A stretch of 64,000 nucleotides of DNA, taken from Desulfosporosinus sp. Tol-M (GTDB lineage Bacteria > Bacillota > Desulfitobacteriia > Desulfitobacteriales > Desulfitobacteriaceae). Positions 55,415 to 64,000 of the stretch are shown one piece after another (position 1 is the stretch's first letter; each line of letters begins with the position of its first letter). Both the position numbers and the translations under genes were made by a program. The stretch covers positions 67,761 through 131,760 of the forward strand of contig JQID01000123.1 of assembly GCA_000770645.1 (NCBI GenBank), written 5' to 3'. Below the pieces are notes generated by a model. The model ran no database searches, was not told where the DNA came from, and worked only from the letters and a program-made list of their open reading frames with translations.

Positions 55415-56269
55415 ATGCAAAAACTTAAAGTCTTTTTCCAAATGATTAAATTTGAACATACCCTTTTTGCCCTTCCTTTTGCGTATCTAGGCGCCTTTTT
55501 AGCTGCAAATGGTGTTCCGCCTGGTCTCAAACTTTTCTGGATTACGCTGGCTATGATAGGGGCCCGGACGGCAGCGATGTCCTTGAACCGTTTGATTGAC
55601 CGGCATATTGATGCACGTAACCCCCGAACGGCGCAAAGAGCACTGCCGACAGGGGTGTTAAGAGTGAATGAAGTCTACTTATATACTTTGTTCTCTTTCC
55701 TGCTCCTTGGCTTTTCGGCGTACCAACTCAATATTTTGGCTTTGAAGTTAATGCCGATTGCTGTTTTTATTCTTGTCTTATACTCCTATACAAAAAGGTT
55801 TACCTGGGCTTGCCATATCGTATTGGGAATTGCACTGGGTTTGGCTCCGGTGGGAGCCTGGATTGGGGTAACCGGTCATTGGGATCTGGCGCCCGTTCTT
55901 TTAGGGTTAGGGGTCATGACTTGGGTCGCGGGCTTTGATGTTGTCTATGCCTGTCAGGATGTGGAGTTTGATCGCCGGGAGGGGCTTAGCTCAATTCCTG
56001 CAGTTTTTGGTTTGCAGAGAGGTTTAGAGATTTCATCGGGATTGCATATTATTGCGGCCTTCTTTTTTATAGCCGTCGGAGTGGTAATGTCTATGAGTTG
56101 GTTGTACTACGTAGGTGTCGCGATTGCCGGCGTGTTACTCTATTGGCAGCATCGCCTTGTCTCGGCGGACGACTTTTCGAAGATCGGAGTTGCTTTTTTC
56201 GACCTTAATGGCTACTTAAGTCTCTTACTTTTTGTATTTTCAATTCTGGATTTAACCTTATTGCGATAA
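55415..56269 (+). CDS. UbiA family prenyltransferase (menaquinone-type)
   Basis: AMSLNRLIDRHIDARNPRTAQRALPTG, GFDVVYACQDVEFDRREGLSSIP. Confidence 0.88.
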   Translation: MQKLKVFFQMIKFEHTLFALPFAYLGAFLAANGVPPGLKLFWITLAMIGARTAAMSLNRLIDRHIDARNPRTAQRALPTGVLRVNEVYLYTLFSFLLLGFSAYQLNILALKLMPIAVFILVLYSYTKRFTWACHIVLGIALGLAPVGAWIGVTGHWDLAPVLLGLGVMTWVAGFDVVYACQDVEFDRREGLSSIPAVFGLQRGLEISSGLHIIAAFFFIAVGVVMSMSWLYYVGVAIAGVLLYWQHRLVSADDFSKIGVAFFDLNGYLSLLLFVFSILDLTLLR

Positions 56270-56287
56270 AGGAAAGGTGGGTATGCT

Positions 56288-56959
56288 TTGTCCTCACTGT
56301 TTGCGCCAAGTGAACTCTTTGACTTGATAGAAAAAGTCGAAAAGGGCGAACGATTAGACCGTGACGACGGTGTGCGCTTGATGAACAGTCAAGATATCCT
56401 GGCGCTTGGGTATATGGCTAATATCGTGCGCGAAAGAAAAAACGGAAATCAAACTTTTTTTATTATCAAGCAACATTTAAATTATACCAATGTCCACGAT
56501 GCAACGATGTTTTACGGAAACATGGAGTCTGCGGAGGAGCAGATTGACCATTTATTGCAGTTGCGAGTACTGCAGGACCAAAAAGGGGAGGTTCGGTCCT
56601 TCATAGCGCTTTCCTGTTATCCTAAAGATACAGTATTAGCAGGAACGATGGGTAATGGAACTACAACGGGTATTGATGACTTGAAAGTGCTGGCGATTTC
56701 CAGGATCTTACTTGATAATTTCGATCATATTAAAGCCTCTTGGATCATGCTGGGTCTCAAATTGGCCCAGGTTTCTCTGGCCTTTGGGGTTGATTGTTTA
56801 GAGGGTAACATAGTTGAGGAACGAATTAGTCACTCAGGAGGGGTGGATCTTAGTCAAGGTATGACTAAACGAGCCATGATCCACATGATTCAAAAAGCAG
56901 GTCGGGATGCGGTGGAACGGGACGGGTTAGGGGGATCTGCATGCAAACGGAGACCTTGA
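56288..56959 (+). CDS. MqnE homolog lacking the radical SAM core (internal in-frame deletion)
   Basis: 223 aa; HLNYTNV joined directly to HDATMFYGNMESAEEQIDHLLQLR; no CxxxCxxC. Confidence 0.8.
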   Translation: MSSLFAPSELFDLIEKVEKGERLDRDDGVRLMNSQDILALGYMANIVRERKNGNQTFFIIKQHLNYTNVHDATMFYGNMESAEEQIDHLLQLRVLQDQKGEVRSFIALSCYPKDTVLAGTMGNGTTTGIDDLKVLAISRILLDNFDHIKASWIMLGLKLAQVSLAFGVDCLEGNIVEERISHSGGVDLSQGMTKRAMIHMIQKAGRDAVERDGLGGSACKRRP

Positions 56960-58023
56960 GAATCATAGAGAAACGTCTGGAGGGTGAACGGCTATCCATC
57001 GCGGATGGGATCAAACTATTTCAAGATGCAGATCTTCTTTCTCTGGGTCAAGGGGCGGATCTCGTCCGGGGGCAGATGCATCCGCAAAAAAGGGTGACAT
57101 TTGTTATTGACCGGAATATAAATTACACAAATGTGTGTTCTTGTCAATGCAAGTTTTGCGCCTTTTATTGTAAACCTGGAGACACAAACGGTTATATTTT
57201 GTCACAGGACGAATTACATGTTAAGATTGAAGAAACAATTAACGTTGGGGGGACTCAGCTTTTAATTCAAGGGGGATTGCATCCGGACTTGGATCTGGAG
57301 TACTTCGAAAATCTTTTGCATGATATTAAAGCTCATTACTCCATTCATATTCACTCGTTCAGTCCTCCGGAAATATGGGACCTTGCAAATAAATCCAAGT
57401 TGTCTGTTCAGGAAGTCATCTTGCGTCTTAAAAATGCAGGCTTGGATTCAATTCCTGGGGGTGGGGCAGAAATCCTGGATGACCGGGTTCGTCATCTAAT
57501 CAGCCCTAACAAAATAAGCTGGCAACAATGGATGGACGTGATGACTGCAGCACACAAGTTGGGCATGAAGACGACCGCAACCATGATGTTTGGGCATGTC
57601 GAGACGTTGGAGGAACGAATTTTACATATGGTACGTGTTCGAGAGGCTCAGGATCAAACGGATGGATTTACGGCCTTTATTCCTTGGAGTTTTGCGCCTG
57701 CCAACACATTGCTTGGCGGAGAAGGAAGTACGGGGGTCGAGTACCTGAGGACACTCTCGGTCGCCCGCTTAATGCTCGATAACGTCCCCAATATCCAAGC
57801 GTCTTGGGTTACCCAAGGAGCCAAGATGGCGCAGGTGGCTTTACGTTTTGGGGCGAATGATTTTGGGAGTACCATGCTGGAAGAAAATGTCGTTCGTGCC
57901 GCCGGCGTACAAACGCGTGTCCCGTTACAGGAGATTATTCGTTGCATTGAAGGTGCGGGTTATCAGGCTGTTCAACGCAATACGCACTACGAGTTGCTAA
58001 AGGTGTACGGGAAGGGAGTGTAG
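56941..58023 (+). CDS. mqnC: cyclic dehypoxanthinyl futalosine synthase MqnC (radical SAM)
   Basis: RNINYTNVCSCQCKFCAFYC, GGTQLLIQGGLHPDL, HIHSFSPPEI. Confidence 0.88.
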   Translation: MQTETLRIIEKRLEGERLSIADGIKLFQDADLLSLGQGADLVRGQMHPQKRVTFVIDRNINYTNVCSCQCKFCAFYCKPGDTNGYILSQDELHVKIEETINVGGTQLLIQGGLHPDLDLEYFENLLHDIKAHYSIHIHSFSPPEIWDLANKSKLSVQEVILRLKNAGLDSIPGGGAEILDDRVRHLISPNKISWQQWMDVMTAAHKLGMKTTATMMFGHVETLEERILHMVRVREAQDQTDGFTAFIPWSFAPANTLLGGEGSTGVEYLRTLSVARLMLDNVPNIQASWVTQGAKMAQVALRFGANDFGSTMLEENVVRAAGVQTRVPLQEIIRCIEGAGYQAVQRNTHYELLKVYGKGV

Positions 58024-58027
58024 GTTG

Positions 58028-58786
58028 ATGCGCAAGCGACCACGCAAGGATGACAATTTGCCGTTACTGGAACATATAGTTGCCCTGCGCAAAGTATTAA
58101 TAATCTCTGCGTATGCCATAATACTGGGCTCCATAATCGGGTGGTTCTTCAGTAATCAAGTATTCGCTTATTTAGCAAGGCCTGTAACTTTATTGGAGGA
58201 TATCAGGTTCATTACGACAACGCCCATGGAACCAATGCTGGTGAAGATAAAAGTTTCCATGTTCATTGGAATTACTCTGGCGCTCCCAGTCCTTATGTGG
58301 CAAATTTGGAGTTTTGTGCTGCCGGCTCTAAAGCAAAACGAAAAGAAATATATACATATTATTGTTCCCTGTTCGGTACTCCTCTTCCTTAGCGGCGCCG
58401 CCCTGGGTTTCTACGGAGTGATGCCTTTAGGGATTAAATTCTTGCTTTATGCCGGTGGCGGGGTTGCTCAGGCAACGCCCTTTGTGACCAAAACATCCTA
58501 TCTTAGCTTTCTCTTAACTTTTCTCTTGACTTTTGGACTTGTATTTCAATTACCGATAGTCTTATTGATATTAATCCGCATAGGTGTCTTATCTCCCCAG
58601 ACGTTAGCTAAAAAAAGACGTTGGGCAATACTCCTAAGCGTCATCCTGGCGGTTGTTGTTTCCCCAACACCGGATCTGGTGACACAACTTCTCATGGCGG
58701 GACCGATATATCTCCTCTACGAAATCAGCATCTGGCTGGGTTATCTCGTGGCGCGCAGAAGAAAAAAAGACCTGGCGACAAAATAA
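58028..58786 (+). CDS. tatC: twin-arginine translocase subunit TatC
   Basis: LLEHIVALRKVLIISAYAII, six TM segments, TPDLVTQLLMAGPIYLLYE. Confidence 0.92.
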   Translation: MRKRPRKDDNLPLLEHIVALRKVLIISAYAIILGSIIGWFFSNQVFAYLARPVTLLEDIRFITTTPMEPMLVKIKVSMFIGITLALPVLMWQIWSFVLPALKQNEKKYIHIIVPCSVLLFLSGAALGFYGVMPLGIKFLLYAGGGVAQATPFVTKTSYLSFLLTFLLTFGLVFQLPIVLLILIRIGVLSPQTLAKKRRWAILLSVILAVVVSPTPDLVTQLLMAGPIYLLYEISIWLGYLVARRRKKDLATK

Positions 58787-58799
58787 GGGGGGTAAAGAC

Positions 58800-59189
58800 A
58801 TGGGTATGAGCGAAATCCTCTTGATTATGGTTATTGTGCTTATTTTGTTTGGGCCTGAAGATTTGCCGGATATCGCTCGAACAATTGGGAAAGTGGTTTT
58901 CCAAATTCGAAAGGCAACCAATGATATGGCCAAAGAATTCCAAAAATCAAATCTGGATAACCCGGTTAATATGATCAACAAAGCATTTGAGCAGACGACG
59001 TCCTCTCATGTTACCTTGACACAAAATGAGCAAAGTAGGACGGACGATCATAAGACCGATGATGAATTGTTAACGCATGAGGATGAAAACCCAGCCTCGG
59101 AGGAACCGTCCAAGACGAAGTCGGAAGATCCTCTAGCCGAACTACCAATAGATATGGTATCTTATGAAGAAAAGGGTGCGAGCAGGTGA
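58800..59189 (+). CDS. tatA: TatA/TatB-like protein
   Basis: MSEILLIMVIVLILFGPEDLPDIARTIGK. Confidence 0.88.
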   Translation: MGMSEILLIMVIVLILFGPEDLPDIARTIGKVVFQIRKATNDMAKEFQKSNLDNPVNMINKAFEQTTSSHVTLTQNEQSRTDDHKTDDELLTHEDENPASEEPSKTKSEDPLAELPIDMVSYEEKGASR

Positions 59190-59196
59190 ACCGGTT

Positions 59197-60165
59197 TTGA
59201 AACAACTCTGGCTCTTTAATCAAATAAATGCAGATTTGCAGCGGGTTGAAAAAGAACTGACCAAATTTGTGGAGACGGATTATCCGATTCTCCAGGATTC
59301 GGCTGTTCACTTATTAGCTGCCGGGGGAAAACGGTTACGCCCGGCTTTTACGCTCTTAGCCGGAAAATTCTATGGATATTCCCTGGAAAAGTTAATGCCG
59401 GTGGCCATGGCCTTAGAACTTATTCATATGGCCACGTTGGTTCATGATGATGTCGTTGATGCATCGATGATCAGAAGAGGGAGCCCGACGGTTAAAGCAA
59501 ACTGGGGTAATATAGTATCCGTACAAACGGGAGACTACTTGTTAGCTAAATCATTGATGCTCATTTCGAAGATTGATCATCCAGAGGTCGCACGTATATT
59601 AGCAGAGGTCAGTGTTGAAATGTGCCAAGGGGAGATTCAGCAGATTAATTGTTCCTTTGACGTCGAGCAAAACTTAAAACAGTACTATTACCGTATAAAA
59701 CGTAAAACGGCCTTATTAATCTCCGCCTGTTGCAGACTGGGTGCTTTGGTTTCGGGAGCTCCCAGTCGTCAAGTTTGGGCACTGGGTGCTTATGGACATT
59801 CGCTGGGAATGGCTTTTCAAATTGTCGATGATGTTTTGGATTTAACGGCCAAGCCCTCCGAATTTGGGAAACCAATTGGGGGAGATTTGCACCAGGGCAT
59901 TATGACATTACCCATGATTCTGGCCTTGAAATCGTCCCCGAACCCTTCCCACTTAAAGGCCTTGCTGGGAAAAATAGACAAAACGGATGAAGAAGTGGGG
60001 GAAACGATTGAACTGATCATCAGTACCGGGGCGATCGATGAGTCGATGCATTTGGTCGATTTATATGTTTTGAAAGCCAAAAAACATCTGCGGGCTCTTC
60101 CCCAGGTCCCAGCACGGAAAGCTTTGGAAGAGTTAGCTGAGTTTATCGGGGTTCGGAAGTTTTAG
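59197..60165 (+). CDS. hepT: polyprenyl (heptaprenyl-type) diphosphate synthase large subunit
   Basis: GGKRLRPAFTLL, LVHDDVVDASMIRRG, FQIVDDVLDLTA. Confidence 0.88.
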   Translation: MKQLWLFNQINADLQRVEKELTKFVETDYPILQDSAVHLLAAGGKRLRPAFTLLAGKFYGYSLEKLMPVAMALELIHMATLVHDDVVDASMIRRGSPTVKANWGNIVSVQTGDYLLAKSLMLISKIDHPEVARILAEVSVEMCQGEIQQINCSFDVEQNLKQYYYRIKRKTALLISACCRLGALVSGAPSRQVWALGAYGHSLGMAFQIVDDVLDLTAKPSEFGKPIGGDLHQGIMTLPMILALKSSPNPSHLKALLGKIDKTDEEVGETIELIISTGAIDESMHLVDLYVLKAKKHLRALPQVPARKALEELAEFIGVRKF

Positions 60166-60260
60166 TTTGCAATTGAAATGAGCATCGTGCTCAACATCAG
60201 GCGAAAACATAGTAAAATGAAAACATTAGTAAAAATAATTGATAACCGTGCCAAGGAAGA

Positions 60261-60308
60261 AAAAGGGGTTGCCGTAAACTTGTTTTCCAGTTTGCAGCAA
60301 CCCCATTT
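60261..60308. terminator. bidirectional terminator between hepT and ilvD
   Basis: aaaaggggttgc ... gcaaccccatttt with inner gtaaact/agtttgc. Confidence 0.85.
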
Positions 60309-60351
60309 TATTGGGAATTACAATATTAATTGGTTTATGCATCCCTTGACC

Positions 60352-62004
60352 TTAGACTAAAACTGCACCTTTGTTTGCGGAACTAACCAACTTGGCATAC
60401 CGTGCCAGATAACCGGATTTGAACCTGGGTTCGGGTCTTACCCAAGCCTGGCGACGCTTAGTCAATTCTTCTTCCGAGACAAGCAGCTGCAGGGAACGTT
60501 CGGGAATATCGATGGCAATGCGGTCGCCATTTTCCACGAGGGCAATGGTTCCTCCATCCATGGCTTCCGGACAGATATGGCCGATACACGCGCCGCGCGT
60601 GGCGCCGCTGAAACGACCGTCGGTGAGCAGAGCCACCCGCAATCCCATGCCGGTAATGATGGCGGTAGGATTGAGCATTTCTTTCATACCGGGACCGCCC
60701 TTCGGTCCTTCATAGCGGATCACAACGACTTCCCCGTCATGCACTTCTTTATCTAAGAGGGCTTCCAGCACTTCATCCTCAGAGTTAAAAACATGGGCGG
60801 GACCTTCAAACACAAGCATATCGTTTTCAACGGCACTTTCTTTAACTATGGCCTGATCCGCTGCCAGGTTCCCGGAAAGTATCGCGATGCCCCCTGTTTT
60901 GCGGTAGGGGTTATCAACTGAATGGATGACATCCGGGCAAGTCGTCTGAGCATTTTCCAAACGATCATTAAGTGGTCCGGCAACAGTCAGAGCAGCAGTA
61001 TGCAGGACCCCGGCTTTGTTCAGTTCATACATTACGGCACTAATCCCGCCCGCTTCATTAAGGTCTTGCAGGTGGTGAGTACCTGAGGGGCTGAGCTTGG
61101 TTAAATAAGGGGTCTTGGCACTGATGGCATCAAAGAGGGAGAGAGGAAGCTCGATACCGGCTTCATTTGCAATCGCCGTGAGATGTAAAACTGTGTTGGA
61201 GGATCCCCCAATACCCATATCCAGGGCGATGGCGTTTTCAAAGGCCTGTTGGGTCAAGATGTCCCGAGGTTTGAGATCTTTTTTCACTAGATCAACAAGT
61301 ATTAAGCCAGACCGTTTAGCCAGCATTTTTCGGGCCCCGGAGTTCGCAGCGGGAATGGTCCCGTTACCGGGGAGCGCCATGCCAAGGGCCTCAGTTAAGC
61401 AATTCATCGAATTCGCCGTAAACAGACCGGCACAGGAACCGTAGCCGGGGCAGGCGGATTGCTCCATCGCGGCGAGTTCCACCGAATTAATCTTCCCGGA
61501 TTCAAATTGGCCGGCTGCTTCAAACATCTGGCTGACACTAATGCTTTTTCCCTGATAGCAACCGGCTAACATGGGTCCGCCGCTGACAATTATACTAGGT
61601 ATGTTGAGGCGTGCGGCTGCCATAAGCATGCCGGGAATAATTTTATCACAGTTAGTAATTAAGACCAGTCCGTCCAAGGCATGTGCTTGGGCGACGGCTT
61701 CTATTGAATCGGCGATAAGTTCACGACTGGGCAGAGAAAATTTCATACCTAGATGGCCCATGGCAATACCATCGCAAATCCCGATGGCCGGCACTTCGAT
61801 CGGAGTTCCCCCCGCGGCCGATACCCCTAATTTTGCCGCCTGGGCCAAATCCTTGAGGTGCCCGTGGCCGGGGATGATCTCATTGAAAGAGTTAACAATT
61901 CCGATAAGGGGTTTCTCCAGATCTTCAGGGGTAAAGCCCATGGCATAAAAGAGGGAGCGATGAGCTGCTTTTGTGGAACCCTTTTTAACTATATCACTGC
62001 GCAA
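60352..62004 (-). CDS. ilvD: dihydroxy-acid dehydratase
   Basis: [64 protein letters not shown]. Confidence 0.96.
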   Translation of the reverse strand: MRSDIVKKGSTKAAHRSLFYAMGFTPEDLEKPLIGIVNSFNEIIPGHGHLKDLAQAAKLGVSAAGGTPIEVPAIGICDGIAMGHLGMKFSLPSRELIADSIEAVAQAHALDGLVLITNCDKIIPGMLMAAARLNIPSIIVSGGPMLAGCYQGKSISVSQMFEAAGQFESGKINSVELAAMEQSACPGYGSCAGLFTANSMNCLTEALGMALPGNGTIPAANSGARKMLAKRSGLILVDLVKKDLKPRDILTQQAFENAIALDMGIGGSSNTVLHLTAIANEAGIELPLSLFDAISAKTPYLTKLSPSGTHHLQDLNEAGGISAVMYELNKAGVLHTAALTVAGPLNDRLENAQTTCPDVIHSVDNPYRKTGGIAILSGNLAADQAIVKESAVENDMLVFEGPAHVFNSEDEVLEALLDKEVHDGEVVVIRYEGPKGGPGMKEMLNPTAIITGMGLRVALLTDGRFSGATRGACIGHICPEAMDGGTIALVENGDRIAIDIPERSLQLLVSEEELTKRRQAWVRPEPRFKSGYLARYAKLVSSANKGAVLV

Positions 62005-62081
62005 AATAATTTCTCTCCTTTATTCGCCGTTCTGAAACGGTTAGTGGGATGGCTATATGGCTGGGTAATTGTGTTTGAGTC

Positions 62082-62633
62082 CTAAACAGCTCTTTCAAGA
62101 AGACCTAATCCATCTAAATGTTGATATTCATTCCGTATAGTTTCTATATCAAAATGCGGCTTTATTTCGCATAAATTAATAGAAATCGTCTCTAATGTGC
62201 AACTCCAATGGTTCGCAGTATATGTTCCGTATAAGTAAATTATTGTTGTCGCAAGTTCCAACGCCTTAGCCGTCTTATCACCAAAAAGGGTTATGACCTC
62301 TTGAACGCTTTCTTCATACTTGGAAACGAATTCCTTTTCTTTATCCACTGTCATTTCAATATTTGATGAAGGTGACAAATGATACCCACTATGACCGGTA
62401 GGATAAATAATCCTTTCTATACTAATGATGTCCTGATGGTTTGCATAATCAATATCTACCATCACCTCAGAGGCGTAAGGGCCATAGGTATATATCTCAA
62501 AATCATAGCCTAAAGGAACCTTATATACTTTTTGCAGCAAAAAGATATACTTCATCATCGCTGTTTTCCCAAGTCCAGGCCTTAGCTTTACAATGGAAGA
62601 AATAATCCCCATACGTTTGCTTAAATCAACCAT
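62082..62633 (-). CDS. YwgA-like protein
   Basis: 183 aa, LRPGLGKTAMMKYIFLLQKVYKVPLGYDFEIYTYGPYASEV; overlaps and follows the HD protein. Confidence 0.65.
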   Translation of the reverse strand: MVDLSKRMGIISSIVKLRPGLGKTAMMKYIFLLQKVYKVPLGYDFEIYTYGPYASEVMVDIDYANHQDIISIERIIYPTGHSGYHLSPSSNIEMTVDKEKEFVSKYEESVQEVITLFGDKTAKALELATTIIYLYGTYTANHWSCTLETISINLCEIKPHFDIETIRNEYQHLDGLGLLERAV

Positions 62634-63906
62634 TACAATCGCTCGCTTTCATTTTTGGATGCTCTACATAAAATCGTTGAAGTCTTGGTTTTTCAATCAT
62701 GGCCTTTACTATACTTGATTTTTCACTTAAAGGTTGAATTTGATGATCATTCACACTTATAAAAATATCTTTATCTAGTTTATACCACGACGTGGACGCT
62801 TTATCATCCAAGTAATAATTCTTCCCCACATAATTCTGCTTCAGTTCCTGCATTTTTTTAATTTCTGTTTCAGTTGGAATAATCTGTGTTTGTTCTATAC
62901 ACTTATAATGAGTTCGATTAAGGATTATTTCTCCATGCCTCCCTCCCGATCCTTCTTTTAGAGCTGAATAAATCTTCCAATCGTCAAACTCAATATAGTC
63001 TTGAATTTGGTCGGGCGGAGGATAGCACGCGTCCTTTACATCCATTTTCCGTAAAATCTCTTTAGTAGCGCAATAAATATGATAATCGTAAATCCTGCGC
63101 ACCTTATGAAAGTATACTTGCGAAAACATCTGATAACGCGCAAGCACTAAACTCTCAGCTATGTACCAACCTTTTTCATCTATCGCTAAAACGGGAGCAT
63201 CAGTTTCCGTCTTACTAATCGTCATACAACTCACAAGTCGATTTCTATCATATATACCATAACTTACTCCAAGATGCATTGAATCCCTAAGAAGATAATC
63301 CGCTCTATCCGCATCGACCTGACCGGATATCAACTCTTTCCAGAGCAAGGAATTTGCCTTCGGTTTGACTGTTGTATCGCCTAGAAGAGCTGTAACATCC
63401 TCCACTCTGATCCGATAATTATCATTGGCAGGGTGATTTTCGATAATTTCTTTGAACACTTGCTTAATGATTCTTATGCTATATTCCTCATGTTCGTATC
63501 TTTTCTGTTGACCTTCAACATACTTACCATGCGTACTTGGCAACAATGGCATAAGATCTTCTCCGGAGTGGGAAAAAGGCGCATGTCCAATGTCGTGTAA
63601 TAAGGCTGCAATTCTGACTATCTTACGGTAAATTCTAATGCCATTTTCATTCAATGAGAGTTCCCTCTCCAAAAGCTCCTTCTTCTTGTCAACAATACTA
63701 TCAAACATATCCGTAGCCATTTGCATTACACCGATTGAATGCTCAAATCTGGTGTGATTGGCCCCGGGGTATACCATATCTGTCAAAGACAATTGTTTAA
63801 TACGTCTAAGCCTTTGAAATACTGGATGGTCAATAATTGCACATTCTTGTTCATCAAGGCTAATAAAGCCATATACTAGATCTCTAATCTTCTTAGATTT
63901 AGCCAC
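62626..63906 (-). CDS. HD-domain phosphohydrolase (YwfO/dGTPase-like)
   Basis: HTRFEHSIGVMQMA, LLHDIGHAPFSHSGED, DADRADYLLRDSMHLGV. Confidence 0.85.
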   Translation of the reverse strand: MAKSKKIRDLVYGFISLDEQECAIIDHPVFQRLRRIKQLSLTDMVYPGANHTRFEHSIGVMQMATDMFDSIVDKKKELLERELSLNENGIRIYRKIVRIAALLHDIGHAPFSHSGEDLMPLLPSTHGKYVEGQQKRYEHEEYSIRIIKQVFKEIIENHPANDNYRIRVEDVTALLGDTTVKPKANSLLWKELISGQVDADRADYLLRDSMHLGVSYGIYDRNRLVSCMTISKTETDAPVLAIDEKGWYIAESLVLARYQMFSQVYFHKVRRIYDYHIYCATKEILRKMDVKDACYPPPDQIQDYIEFDDWKIYSALKEGSGGRHGEIILNRTHYKCIEQTQIIPTETEIKKMQELKQNYVGKNYYLDDKASTSWYKLDKDIFISVNDHQIQPLSEKSSIVKAMIEKPRLQRFYVEHPKMKASDCNG

Positions 63907-64000
63907 TGCTTCACCTCAAGCAAACTGATGTTCGATTTAATTATAATATAATGGTGGAAGAATTTCCACATATTTATCCAGAAATTAATATGAGAAAGGC

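Noticed and set aside
1-64000. CRISPR array
   Set aside because: No series of evenly spaced direct repeats with unique spacers and no cas genes.
1-64000. Prophage or intact IS element
   Set aside because: No phage structural genes, integrase or complete transposase; only fragments.

Overview
This 64 kb window looks like a chromosomal segment of an anaerobic, endospore-forming Firmicute. The Peptococcaceae (Desulfosporosinus/Desulfitobacterium-like) assignment is inferred from gene content (spoIVA, the ispH-rpsA fusion, Clostridia-type regulators), not from a database search. From left to right I read: (1) a tandem P-loop ATPase, adenine deaminase, a 6-hydroxycyclohex-1-ene-1-carbonyl-CoA dehydrogenase-like ADH, an amidohydrolase, a biotin ligase and a CBS/PAS/AAA regulator; (2) a housekeeping block: CPBP protease, cmk, ispH-rpsA, ftsW-like, DUF512, der, gpsA, spoIVA; (3) a glutaconyl-CoA decarboxylase alpha-like carboxyltransferase, an acyl-CoA dehydrogenase, a second CBS/PAS/AAA regulator and an ACT-domain protein; (4) tRNA-Pro(GGG); (5) phoPR and pstCAB-phoU-pstS, interrupted by an AbrB/PIN toxin-antitoxin pair and a probable group II intron scrap; (6) an amidase and a PAS-GGDEF-HD-GYP protein; (7) a large molybdenum/tungsten cofactor region: two MoeA, a molybdopterin-binding protein, YqeC, MocA-like, XdhC-like, AOR, tupABC and an HTH-PBP regulator; (8) speD, a menaquinone (futalosine) and Tat block, ilvD, and a YwgA/YwfO-like pair. 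The observations I rate highest are: two homologous structured elements with a compensatory stem in the Mo/W region, both starting at the stop codon of a minus-strand gene; an MqnE homolog from which the radical-SAM core has been cleanly removed in frame; a sigma54-type AAA regulator lacking the GAFTGA loop and with an altered Walker B; two periplasmic-binding-like domain fusions (MoeA-PBP and HTH-PBP); and a catalytically degenerate prenyl synthase homolog in the menaquinone cluster. No CRISPR array, intact transposon or prophage was seen.
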